A DNA stretch of 64,000 bases from the NCBI RefSeq assembly GCF_000943555.1, contig NZ_JTDV01000001.1, forward strand, positions 620,001-684,000, read 5' to 3'. Below the pieces are notes generated by a model. It was given only the letters and a program-made list of their open reading frames with translations. It was not told where the DNA came from and did not search any database. Positions 47,572-56,222 of this stretch are shown here, piece after piece. The stretch is from Neotamlana nanhaiensis (lineage in GTDB: Bacteria; Bacteroidota; Bacteroidia; Flavobacteriales; Flavobacteriaceae). The translations under genes and the position numbers were made by a program. Position 1 is the stretch's first letter, and every line of letters begins with the position of its first letter.

Positions 47572-48993
47572 ATGAAATTACCCAAACTCTTAATTTTAAT
47601 TATTTTTTTAATACTTGCTAACACCTCTGTGCAAGGTCAAACTAATAAACCCAGAGTAATTATAACTACTGATGGAGAAGCCGATGATAGAGCCTCAATG
47701 GTTCGGTTTTTATTAAGCACCAATGAATTTGATGTGGAAGCTATAATAAATAGTAGTTCGCAATTTCATTGGGTTGGAGGTGAAGGTTGGCATGCCTTTC
47801 ACCCAGTAGAATGGGTTGAAGAATACATTGGATACTATGCCGAAGTATTTGATAATTTAAAAATTCACGACAATAATTATCCTTCGCCTGAATATTTATT
47901 GAGTAAATGGAAAGTTGGGAATATAAATGCTATTGGTGAAGATGAAATAAGAACGGAAGGCGCCGAATTTATTGCTGAGATTCTTCTAGATGAAGATGAT
48001 AATCGCCCAATTTGGATTCAGACTTGGGGTGGTTGCAATACTATTTCCAGAGCTTTAAAAATAATTGAAGAAGATTATCCCGAAAAAATGTCTGAAGTAG
48101 CGAAAAAAATGCGACTTTTTCTAATTTGGGAGCAAGATGAAACTTACCAAGAATACATACGCCCAAATTGGGAAAAGTTTAATATTCCTACCATAATTTC
48201 AGATCAATTTGATTGTATGGCATACATTTGGCCTAAAGTGCTTCCAGAGCATATTAAACCCTACTTTGAAAGTGAATGGATGACAAAAAATATCATAAAT
48301 AATCATGGTAAATTATGTTCGGTTTATGAAAATAACCATGGTGCCTTTAATGCTGAAGGCGATACACCTTCGTTTCTTTATAACATCCCAAACGGATTAA
48401 GAAGTATGGAATTGCCTAGTAACGGTGGTTGGGGCGGTCGTTATGTTAAAGTAAGACAAAATGTTTGGATGGATCCTGTTCCAGACTCAACTTACACTCA
48501 TCCTAAAGGACAATGGGGATTTCATAACAGTTGGTCTAAAAAAATGGAAAACGATACCGATGAATACAAAAAAAGTATTCGAACCAATTATTTTAAACCT
48601 ATTTGGCGCTGGCTAGATGATCTTCAAAACGATTTTGCTGCCCGTGCCGATTGGTGTGTTAAAGATTATGAATCAGCAAATCATCATCCTGAAATTCATT
48701 TAAAAAACACCCCTTTAAATATTGAAGCTAAAGCAGGTTCAACAATTAAATTAAATGCTAGCAAAACTACCGATCCTGACGGTGATAAACTGTATTTTAA
48801 ATGGTGGCATTACAATGAAGCAGATGCTTATAAAGGCACTACACTAAATTCTTCGAATAAATCAAAAACAAAAATTGCCATTCCTAAAGATGCTAAAATT
48901 GGAGATACCATTCATATTGTTTGTGAAGTATCAGATTCTGGAACACCTAGTTTAACGCGGTATCAACGTATTATAATAACTATAATAGGCTAA
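47572..48993 (+). CDS. DUF1593 nucleoside-hydrolase-like secreted protein
   Basis: The product has 473 residues with a signal peptide ending SVQGQ. RVIITTDGEADDRASMVRFLLSTNEFDVEAI is the nucleoside-hydrolase-like Asp-rich calcium pocket of DUF1593 (DGEADD). TWGGCNTISRAL, SDQFDCMAYIWP and FLYNIPNGLRS are other family segments. The C-terminal ~90 residues form an Ig-like domain (ASKTTDPDGDKLYFKWWHY). DUF1593 proteins recur in plant and algal polysaccharide loci, where their exact bond specificity is not settled as far as I know. It converges with the following GH43, overlapping by 4 nt. Confidence 0.85.
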   Translation: MKLPKLLILIIFLILANTSVQGQTNKPRVIITTDGEADDRASMVRFLLSTNEFDVEAIINSSSQFHWVGGEGWHAFHPVEWVEEYIGYYAEVFDNLKIHDNNYPSPEYLLSKWKVGNINAIGEDEIRTEGAEFIAEILLDEDDNRPIWIQTWGGCNTISRALKIIEEDYPEKMSEVAKKMRLFLIWEQDETYQEYIRPNWEKFNIPTIISDQFDCMAYIWPKVLPEHIKPYFESEWMTKNIINNHGKLCSVYENNHGAFNAEGDTPSFLYNIPNGLRSMELPSNGGWGGRYVKVRQNVWMDPVPDSTYTHPKGQWGFHNSWSKKMENDTDEYKKSIRTNYFKPIWRWLDDLQNDFAARADWCVKDYESANHHPEIHLKNTPLNIEAKAGSTIKLNASKTTDPDGDKLYFKWWHYNEADAYKGTTLNSSNKSKTKIAIPKDAKIGDTIHIVCEVSDSGTPSLTRYQRIIITIIG

Positions 48994-50006
48994 GGTTTGT
49001 ATGGTTTAACAACCTTCAACCTATCGCCAGATAAGTCAATCTCAAACAAATGCGGGATACGATGATAGCGTCCATCTACTTTTTTATGACTATGAACCGA
49101 CATAAGTGTTTTACCTTCAAAAGTTTTAAACAACATACCATGACCAAAATTAGGAGGTGTAATAATGTCTTTTTCGTGTTCCCACGGGCCATCTAGCATG
49201 CCACTTTTAGAATACGCCACACCTTGTACGTACACATCGTATTGCCAACTGGTCCAAATCATGCCCAAGCGCCCTGTTTTGGTTTTAAAAAGATATGGAC
49301 CATCGGTAACTTTATGAGCTTTTTCATTACCGTTGCTGTCTTTCTCTTTACTCCAAGGTGATTCGCTTGCTTTAAATAATAATTTTCCCTTGCCAACAGA
49401 ACCACTTAAATCAGATTTTAACTCAATTTTTTCCATGGTGCCGTTATTATTCTGAAGCCATTCGTAACAATAAATCATATAAGGTTTTCCATCGGTATCA
49501 ATCCAAAAAGTGCCATCAAGGGTTGGTTTAGCTTCAGGCAAATAAATGTCATCTTGCATAGGTTTGTATGGCCCTTCAGCTTTATCGCTTACCAAGATAT
49601 GACTCGCACGTCGCTCAATTACATTACCGTAGGCCGTATCGATTTTCACCTCGCGATTAGTAAACGTAGCGAAATAGTAATATTTGTTTTTATATTGATG
49701 CAATTCTGCTGCCCAAATCATGGGTTTTGGCCCCATCCAAGAATTAGGATTTGTTTCGGCAACGGTAAATGGACCTGTCCATAATTTTAAATCCTTACTC
49801 TTCCAAAGCTTGCCGCCAGTACCAGTCATGTAATACGTATTTGTGGCTTTATCGGCTAAAATAGCTGGATCGCTTAATACAATTGAATCTAACGGAATGT
49901 TCTTTTTAATTCTATTTCTGTTTTGGCTAAGGCATGGAACAATAACAAAACATGTAAAACCGAAAAAAAAAGCCACTTTTAAGCGGCTAAATATGTTGTT
50001 TCTCAT
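48990..50006 (-). CDS. GH43 family glycosidase (TDGP variant)
   Basis: The product has 338 residues with a signal peptide ending VPCLSQ and a single five-bladed GH43 domain. The base Asp lies in IVLSDPAILAD and the modulating Asp in TLDGTFWID. The position of the usual catalytic Glu reads HKVTDGPYLF, an Asp. This TDGP form also occurs in other Bacteroidota GH43 proteins, so it marks a subfamily rather than a dead enzyme, but activity is less certain. It is the last gene of the 53482-48990 operon, 64 nt after the repeat lipoprotein. There is no sorting domain; a periplasmic exo-acting enzyme is likely. Confidence 0.85.
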   Translation of the reverse strand: MRNNIFSRLKVAFFFGFTCFVIVPCLSQNRNRIKKNIPLDSIVLSDPAILADKATNTYYMTGTGGKLWKSKDLKLWTGPFTVAETNPNSWMGPKPMIWAAELHQYKNKYYYFATFTNREVKIDTAYGNVIERRASHILVSDKAEGPYKPMQDDIYLPEAKPTLDGTFWIDTDGKPYMIYCYEWLQNNNGTMEKIELKSDLSGSVGKGKLLFKASESPWSKEKDSNGNEKAHKVTDGPYLFKTKTGRLGMIWTSWQYDVYVQGVAYSKSGMLDGPWEHEKDIITPPNFGHGMLFKTFEGKTLMSVHSHKKVDGRYHRIPHLFEIDLSGDRLKVVKPYKP

Positions 50007-50070
50007 AGTTTAAAGTTGTATTCTGTGGTTGGTATACTAACACAGTTTATTGCATTTACTAAAAAAATAT

Positions 50071-50604
50071 TTATGTTTTTAAATTCGATAAATGATTAAT
50101 GGCTTCTTTCTTTATTTCAGCATCTTCATCAAATTTTATAATATGAGATAGCGTACTTACAGATTTTATTTTACTTATTGCCAATAATTTCACTTTAGAA
50201 GATTCATCAAAAAAAGCAACATGTCTTAAATATGCCTCTGAGTTTATTCTGTTTACAGCAGCACATCTAACAGCTTCTTCCTCATCAAAATAAGCGATAT
50301 GTTTAAGATACACTTCGTTAGTTATTTTATTGGTTGCCAACATTCTTACCGAAACAATAGAATCGAAATACGCTACATGCTTTAAAGTTGGTTCATCATT
50401 AAGATTTTTAACGGCCTGCAACCTAACCAAAGAGTCTTTATCGAAAAAAGCGGTATGTCTCAAAGCAGCATTTACCTCTTCATTTGTTACCAAGTTTTTT
50501 GATTGTTCTATTTTCGATATAACTACAACTTCTTTATGGTTTGAACAAGAAACAATAAGAAGTAAAAAAGCAACGTAAAATACAACGTGTTTAATGGCTT
50601 TCAT
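50071..50604 (-). CDS. Lipoprotein made of five 26-residue HEAT-like repeats
   Basis: The product has 177 residues with a lipobox at C20 (LLLIVSCSN). From residue 48 to the very end, the protein is five tandem repeats of exactly 26 residues. Each begins L-[RKS]-H-[VTI]-[AI]-[FYK]-F-D and continues with V+xxAxxxI. The period is shorter than normal HEAT units, but the two-helix pattern and the VR..A.. motif recall HEAT/PBS-lyase repeats. No enzyme motif is seen. Lying between GH27 (36 nt upstream) and GH43 (64 nt downstream) in one operon, it may be a scaffold or binding lipoprotein of this locus. I do not recognise a named family. Confidence 0.75.
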   Translation of the reverse strand: MKAIKHVVFYVAFLLLIVSCSNHKEVVVISKIEQSKNLVTNEEVNAALRHTAFFDKDSLVRLQAVKNLNDEPTLKHVAYFDSIVSVRMLATNKITNEVYLKHIAYFDEEEAVRCAAVNRINSEAYLRHVAFFDESSKVKLLAISKIKSVSTLSHIIKFDEDAEIKKEAINHLSNLKT

Positions 50605-50640
50605 AAACTAATTTTTATTGGTTTAATAGTTCATTTTTAA

Positions 50641-52482
50641 TTATTTAGTTTGCGGCGATATACGGTACAATCCTGCTCCGTGATAATTGATTACTGGCTT
50701 AAACTCTGAACCTGAGAATGTCCCCAAATCTTTTTTATTCCATAAATCGCGAATGGTACATGCTCCTGTAACACCTAATTCTTCAAGATTTACAGGTATT
50801 TCGGTTGGTGCTTCGTTGGAAGGTGTTGGATCTTCGGTTGAAAGCATGAACTCTACTGTTGTTCCTTCTTTAGTGTTGGTTCCAGCGATATCCAAGCCTG
50901 CAAAAGCTGTAAATCGTGTACTATTTTCAGGAATTTTATAATGAATTATAGACTGCGAGTGTGTACCAATACCATTGTTGTAAACGGTTCCTTTTACATT
51001 TAATTCGCCACCAGAAATACTTTTATTAATGCCTATTTTTCCCCAACCTGCAACAGCTTTTTCCCAAGTTAAATCGGTTAATTTAACGGTTTTTCCATTT
51101 TCTAAATGAATCGTTGGGTTAATCCAATTCGCATGATCCCAACTGTAACCGTCGCCACCATCATTTACAATTAAATATAAATCGGTGCTGCCTTCAGGTA
51201 ACTCTACATCAATATCTTTGCCAAAACCATCGGTTAAATGAGACACCGTTCCGCTGCGGTACAACAAGTTTTTAGTGGTTACAAAACCATCACCTGCACT
51301 GTTAAAAACGGCAACAAATTTATCTTCAGAATCAGGATCATCAGCCGTCCAGCCAATAACATCGCCTGTATTAAACCATTCTTTGTTATTAATAGATTTG
51401 CTATGAACTTCTAAAACTTCGGTATTCGTTAAAAGTGTATTTGTAAAATCGTCGTTATCGGGTAAATTTCCACCAAACATTAATGGCGATTTAAACATCG
51501 TCCACAAGGTCATCAACGTGTATTGCTCATCCTTTGTAAATTTAGTGTAACGGTTTGTAGCACGTTCACCACGAATAAACTTACCCAACGGTAACATATC
51601 GGCATCTGGCCATACGCCTTGAGTGATGTACGGCGCCCATTCGGCACATTTCTCGAAAGAATAATTTAATTGCGCCCAGTTATCCCAAAAATCGTCAATA
51701 GTGCGCCACATATTAGCGTTTGCGGTAGCATGTTCGTGCTCATCAATTGGCGTCGCTCCTGGCGACATACTTAGCACGATTGGTCTTTTAGTTTGATCGA
51801 TGGCTGTACGAAGCATTTCAATTTCATCTGTGTGATATGGTCTCGAAAGGTTATCAACTTTTATAAAATCCACACCCCATTCTGCATATAAATCGAGCAT
51901 AGAATTGTAGTATTCTTGCGCTCCAGGTTTATCCTTTAAAACGGTATAATTGTCTTGTAACCATGTACATTCAAAATCGGTTGAATAAATATCGGCAGCA
52001 GTTTTATCAGAATTTTTTATCGGCATTTTATTAAACACAGCTTCTTTTGGTACACCACGCATAATATGAATACCAAATTTTAATCCTAAGCTGTGTACAT
52101 AATCTGCTAATGGTTTAAAACCAGCACCATTTACCGATGATGGAAAACGTGTTGGTGATGGCATATAACGGCCATATTCATCTAAAATAAAATCCGATTT
52201 ATCATAAGCATTATAATGCCCTGTAGTTTGATTATCGACATACCAACGGATATCGACTACAATGTATTCCCAACCAAAATCTTTAAGGTGTTTTGCTATG
52301 TAATCGGCATTAGCCTTTACTTCATCTTCAACCACCGATGGACCAAAACAATCCCAACTATTCCAACCCATTGGTGGCGTTTTTGCCCAATTTTTAAAAT
52401 TTGGATCGTATTTTTCTTTGCTGTTACAAGCCACTATAACTAGGGCAAGACATGCTATTTTGATAACTGATTTTAGTGTCAT
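50641..52482 (-). CDS. GH27 alpha-galactosidase / beta-L-arabinopyranosidase-type lipoprotein
   Basis: The product is a 613-residue lipoprotein (C19, LVIVACNSK). The GH27 barrel starts KTPPMGWNSWDCFG and has VVDIRWYVD, the nucleophile D210 in DFIKVDNLSRP and acid/base D263 or D264 in WRTIDDFWDNW. A beta-sandwich and an NPCBM-like domain follow (VAGWGKIGINKSISGGELNVKG..., with NGIGTHSQSIIHY). GH27 members cleave alpha-galactose or beta-L-arabinopyranose; both decorate arabinogalactans. It is the second gene of its operon, 10 nt after GH43 and 36 nt before the repeat lipoprotein. Confidence 0.93.
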   Translation of the reverse strand: MTLKSVIKIACLALVIVACNSKEKYDPNFKNWAKTPPMGWNSWDCFGPSVVEDEVKANADYIAKHLKDFGWEYIVVDIRWYVDNQTTGHYNAYDKSDFILDEYGRYMPSPTRFPSSVNGAGFKPLADYVHSLGLKFGIHIMRGVPKEAVFNKMPIKNSDKTAADIYSTDFECTWLQDNYTVLKDKPGAQEYYNSMLDLYAEWGVDFIKVDNLSRPYHTDEIEMLRTAIDQTKRPIVLSMSPGATPIDEHEHATANANMWRTIDDFWDNWAQLNYSFEKCAEWAPYITQGVWPDADMLPLGKFIRGERATNRYTKFTKDEQYTLMTLWTMFKSPLMFGGNLPDNDDFTNTLLTNTEVLEVHSKSINNKEWFNTGDVIGWTADDPDSEDKFVAVFNSAGDGFVTTKNLLYRSGTVSHLTDGFGKDIDVELPEGSTDLYLIVNDGGDGYSWDHANWINPTIHLENGKTVKLTDLTWEKAVAGWGKIGINKSISGGELNVKGTVYNNGIGTHSQSIIHYKIPENSTRFTAFAGLDIAGTNTKEGTTVEFMLSTEDPTPSNEAPTEIPVNLEELGVTGACTIRDLWNKKDLGTFSGSEFKPVINYHGAGLYRISPQTK

Positions 52483-52492
52483 AGATTATGAA

Positions 52493-53482
52493 TTATTTTT
52501 TGAAAACACCCGTGGTGGTCATGATTATTGGTTTGATAGTTCCGTCGTCGTTATACTCTAATTTATCAATACAGATTGAACGACTAAAGCTTCCGCCATC
52601 GGTTTGGATGCCACCATTGTGATAAATAAAATACGATTCGCCTTTAAAATCGATAAGCGCCTGATGATTAGTGTTACTATTTCCTGCAATTTCATTTATA
52701 ATGCCTTTGTATTCGTAAGGGCCTTCAGGTTTGTCGCTCATGGCATAGGCAATGCGCTCTGGGAAACCTATGGCAAAAGACAACAAGTATTTTCCGTTGC
52801 GTTTTTGAATCCAAGGTGCTTCGGTAAATGGGAAATCCATTTCGCCTTTAATATCAATCATTTTAATACCGTAGTCTTCGTCATACGAGACCATATCGTC
52901 GTTTAATTTTGCTACCCAACAGGCTCCATTTCCCCAGTAAATCCAAGCCTGACCATCGTCATCAATAAAAACACTCGGGTCAATAGTTCGCCAGCTGTGT
53001 GTTTTACCAAAGCTATCTTCGTTTGTAAAAAGCGGCTTGCCAATGGCATCTTTATACGGACCTTCTGGCCTATCGGAAACCGCTATACCAATACCCGTAG
53101 TTTGCGAACTCGTGTACCAGTAAAATTTACCATTACGCTCTATAACTTGACTTGCCCAAGCTGCATTTTTTTCACCCCAAGCAAAATCGGTGGCTTTTAA
53201 TGGTGTTTTATATTCCCAAAAGGTTTTCATATCGGTGGTTGCAAACACGCACCAATTTAAAATATTGTATCGTTTTTGCCCGCCCTCAAAATCTTCACCT
53301 GTGTAAATGTATAAGGTATCGTTATGCACTAAGGCTGCAGCATCGGCCGTATATTTATGTGTTACAACTGGGTTTCCTGTTGGCTTCCAAGTATGAATGA
53401 TTTTATCGTTTTGGGCTTCAATAGTGAAAGTTGAAGCTAAGGCGATAACTAAAGTGGATTGAAATACTTTTTTTAACCTCAT
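52493..53482 (-). CDS. GH43 family glycosidase
   Basis: The product has 329 residues with a signal peptide ending STFTIEAQ. The base Asp is in YTADAAALV (the usual DP is DA here), the modulating Asp in TIDPSVFIDDDG and the acid Glu in FTEAPWIQKR. It closely resembles the C-terminal half of the double GH43 at 54331 (SKHK-YTADPAAIV, SFTEAPW, GGIQTDG), so it is a single-domain paralogue. Alpha-arabinofuranosidase or beta-xylosidase are the usual activities of this group. It is the first gene of a four-gene operon with GH27, the repeat lipoprotein and another GH43. Confidence 0.9.
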   Translation of the reverse strand: MRLKKVFQSTLVIALASTFTIEAQNDKIIHTWKPTGNPVVTHKYTADAAALVHNDTLYIYTGEDFEGGQKRYNILNWCVFATTDMKTFWEYKTPLKATDFAWGEKNAAWASQVIERNGKFYWYTSSQTTGIGIAVSDRPEGPYKDAIGKPLFTNEDSFGKTHSWRTIDPSVFIDDDGQAWIYWGNGACWVAKLNDDMVSYDEDYGIKMIDIKGEMDFPFTEAPWIQKRNGKYLLSFAIGFPERIAYAMSDKPEGPYEYKGIINEIAGNSNTNHQALIDFKGESYFIYHNGGIQTDGGSFSRSICIDKLEYNDDGTIKPIIMTTTGVFKK

Positions 53483-53657
53483 GAGTGATTTTATTATTTT
53501 AGTTTAATTGATTCCTTTTTCCTGAAATGCATATTTAAAGTCTAGAACAAATTCCTTGTATTTTAAATTGACAATATTAAATCAACCTAAAGGGAAATAT
53601 TTATTGAAATGGTCTAATCAATATTAAGCTCCAATTCTTAGAATGATTCTCCAAAAT

Positions 53658-54200
53658 TTACTGATATCCTTTCCAATATTTTTCAATTAACCATAGAGGA
53701 GAATCAATAAGCCCTTTTTGAATTTCATAAATCACTTTTTCATATTGTTCCGAATTGAATTTAGACCAAGCAATTTTTTTATAATCATTCCAAAATTTTC
53801 TATTAGCATTAAAATCTACTTCCGCAAGTTCACCTAATAGAACTCTATCTATTGGCGGATGTATAAACTTTGCTTTCGGATGATTATAATAACCACCACA
53901 AATTATGATTGATTTTAAATAAACATTAATTAATTTTGCGCTAACTCCATGCGTAAAATTAAATCCCTCTTTTGTCGCTAAATCGATAATTTCTAACCTC
54001 CAATTCCTGTGTTCCAAATTAAATTCTTCCCTATTATTTGGCAACAAATCTGGGTTCATAATAAAACTTTTAACTTTTGAACTACTAAGTAATTTTTGTC
54101 CAATCTCTACCCTAAACCTACTACCTTGAACGCTCGAAGCTCTTCCTGCAGCCCAACTTGAAAACAGATGTATGTGTTGTTCGATTTTATATTCGTTCAT
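53658..54200 (-). CDS. Unrecognised 180-residue cytosolic protein
   Basis: No family is recognised. The product is soluble, with no signal peptide or membrane segment, and is rich in aromatic and basic residues. Notable segments are HIHLFSSWAAGRASSVQG near the N-terminus, FTHGVSAKLINVYLKSIII, HPPIDRVLLGEL and a C-terminal WLIEKYWKGY. The central alpha-helical stretch and HPPIDR could be a small nucleic-acid or nucleotide protein, but this is guesswork. It breaks the run of exported glycosidases, with gaps of 175 and 130 nt, and looks inserted between two related GH43 operons. A palindromic operator copy lies 40-58 nt before its start, so its expression may follow that of the locus. Confidence 0.6.
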   Translation of the reverse strand: MNEYKIEQHIHLFSSWAAGRASSVQGSRFRVEIGQKLLSSSKVKSFIMNPDLLPNNREEFNLEHRNWRLEIIDLATKEGFNFTHGVSAKLINVYLKSIIICGGYYNHPKAKFIHPPIDRVLLGELAEVDFNANRKFWNDYKKIAWSKFNSEQYEKVIYEIQKGLIDSPLWLIEKYWKGYQ

Positions 54201-54239
54201 TCTAAAACTTTTTAACCTAGTGGATCTTGCAATAGAAGT

Positions 54240-54258
54240 AAGTGTGAAATATACACTT
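54240..54258. promoter_or_regulatory. Palindromic operator AAGTGT-N7-ACACTT, copy 4
   Basis: The perfect arms flank GAAATAT, 40-58 nt upstream of the unknown gene's ATG at 54200. No paired CATTTTATACCC repeats accompany this copy. Confidence 0.6.
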
Positions 54259-54330
54259 AAAATACATAAATAAAAAATAGACTCTCAAAAACTTATGCGT
54301 TTGAGCTATTTAGCAATTAAACCAATGCTT

Positions 54331-56220
54331 TTACTTTGATGCTGAAATGCCTTTTGAGGTCATGATGATTGGTTTAATGGTGCCGTCACTATTATACTCT
54401 AATTTATCAATACACACCGAGCGACTGTAACTACTGCCATCGGTTTGAATACCACCGTTATGATAAATAAAATAGTCCTTCCCTTTAAAAGTAGCAACGG
54501 CTTGATGATTGGTATTACTATTACCTGCTATTTCGTTTAAAATACCTTTGTACTCGTATGGTCCTTCAACAGTATCTGCCATGGCATAGGCTATTTTTTC
54601 AGGGAAACCAGTTGCATAAGTTAGGTAATATTTGTTCTTGCGTTTGTGTACCCAAGGTGCTTCGGTAAAGCTAAAACCATCAAAATTTATTTGCTTGATA
54701 TCGCCATCAATTTCAATCATGTTATCCTTTAACTTGGCATAATAACATTGGCCATTGCCCCAGAAAATCCACGGTTGCCCATCATCATCTACAAAAATAG
54801 CTGGATCGATGCACGCCCAAGCGTGAGTTGAAGCAAAACAATCATCGTTTGTTAACAATGGTTTTCCAAGTGCATCTTTAAACGGGCCTTCAGGTTTATC
54901 GGCCACGGCCACACCAATACCATTCCAGTTTGTACTAATGTACCAATAATATTTGCCGTTTCGTTTTGCCACATGACCTGCATACGCGTCACCACTTGTT
55001 GCCCACGTAAAATCGGTTATTTTTAAAGGTACCGGATGCTCTGTCCAAGTTTTCATATCATTCGTTGAAAACACCAACCAATCTTTCATATTGTAACCTT
55101 TTTGTCCGCCTGCATAATCGTGCCCTGTATATAACCATAAGGTTTTACCATCTACAATAGCGGCAGGATCTGCGGTGTATTTATGCGTAAAAATAGGATT
55201 GCCAGTAGGCACAAACGTTTTGGGTTTATTACCCCAATTTTTTTTTAGTCTATTCATCTCCTTTTTGGTAATACCTATAACACTACCATGTCTGGGATGA
55301 AAATCTTTGGTAAACGATTCTGGTGTTTTTGTAAAGTTGAACAAATCCGTAGAGCGTTGAAACTCATAGCGTCCGCTTGAATACAAATCGTACATTAAAA
55401 TATACTCGTCGCTGTTATTTAGTTTAAAAACTGAAGAACCTTCAACCGTTGTTTTTTTATCCGCGTAAAAGTCTAAATATTCAAAATGCTCTTCCCAAGG
55501 GCCTTGAAGTGATTTGCTTGTTGCTTGCTTGATGCCATTTTCAAATTCTTTACCATTTTCATCTTTGGTATTCCCTTTAAAAAACATGTGAAACAAACCA
55601 TCTTTATAAATAATATCACCATCGATAGCGCCATGTTTTGCTGAAAACATAAGTGTTGGCGTTGCTTCGAAGCCTGTAAAATCTTTATTGGCATAAGCAC
55701 TGTAAAAATCTAATTTATCATCGTCTTTAAACTTAACCGTAAAATAGATAAGGTACTTTTTTGCTTCCGGATCGAAAATGGTTTGTGGTGCCCAAACCCA
55801 ATACGCATTAGCGAATTTCCCTGGGTAATCTTTTGATAAATTGATGCTCTTATGTTTCCAATCCATTAAGTTTTTAGAGGATAACAGCACTATTCCTGGG
55901 TTTTCTTTCCAGCCGTTTGCGGCAGTAGACATATCGGTTGCAACCATGTAAAAATGATTGTCTTCGCCTCGTAAAATATGCGGATCGCGAATGCCTCCAG
56001 ATTGTGAAATCTTATCAGAATTTAATATAGGTTCGTTGTTATTTAAGGCTTTCCAATTCACGGCATCGTCGCTTACTGCAAAACGCAGTTGCTCTTCTTG
56101 TTTTCTGTTTTGTAAATCACCTTCAAAATAGGCAAACAAATAACCTTCAAACGATTTTTTCTGTGCATGAATGGATACCGAAATAACACCAATAAATACT
56201 AAAGTGATAAGCGGTTTCAT
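54331..56220 (-). CDS. Double GH43 glycosidase (two fused catalytic domains)
   Basis: The product has 629 residues with a signal peptide ending VSIHAQ. The first GH43 domain (~25-320) has GIRDPHIL, AIDGDIIYK and TVEGSSVF. The second (~325-629) has YTADPAAIVDG, CIDPAIFVDDDG and FTEAPWVHK. Both catalytic triads look complete. The first half belongs to the same subgroup as the 56223, 57291 and 35754 N-terminal domains; the second is close to the 52493 enzyme. Two GH43 domains in one chain suggest consecutive removal of two linked sugars. It begins 2 nt after the 56223 gene ends and is the last gene of the 61907-54331 operon. Confidence 0.92.
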   Translation of the reverse strand: MKPLITLVFIGVISVSIHAQKKSFEGYLFAYFEGDLQNRKQEEQLRFAVSDDAVNWKALNNNEPILNSDKISQSGGIRDPHILRGEDNHFYMVATDMSTAANGWKENPGIVLLSSKNLMDWKHKSINLSKDYPGKFANAYWVWAPQTIFDPEAKKYLIYFTVKFKDDDKLDFYSAYANKDFTGFEATPTLMFSAKHGAIDGDIIYKDGLFHMFFKGNTKDENGKEFENGIKQATSKSLQGPWEEHFEYLDFYADKKTTVEGSSVFKLNNSDEYILMYDLYSSGRYEFQRSTDLFNFTKTPESFTKDFHPRHGSVIGITKKEMNRLKKNWGNKPKTFVPTGNPIFTHKYTADPAAIVDGKTLWLYTGHDYAGGQKGYNMKDWLVFSTNDMKTWTEHPVPLKITDFTWATSGDAYAGHVAKRNGKYYWYISTNWNGIGVAVADKPEGPFKDALGKPLLTNDDCFASTHAWACIDPAIFVDDDGQPWIFWGNGQCYYAKLKDNMIEIDGDIKQINFDGFSFTEAPWVHKRKNKYYLTYATGFPEKIAYAMADTVEGPYEYKGILNEIAGNSNTNHQAVATFKGKDYFIYHNGGIQTDGSSYSRSVCIDKLEYNSDGTIKPIIMTSKGISASK

Positions 56221-56222
56221 GA

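Noticed and set aside
53600-53625. Repeat motif upstream of the 53482 operon
   Set aside because: AAGGGAAATATTTATT resembles one half-site only, without a partner or a -7 box.
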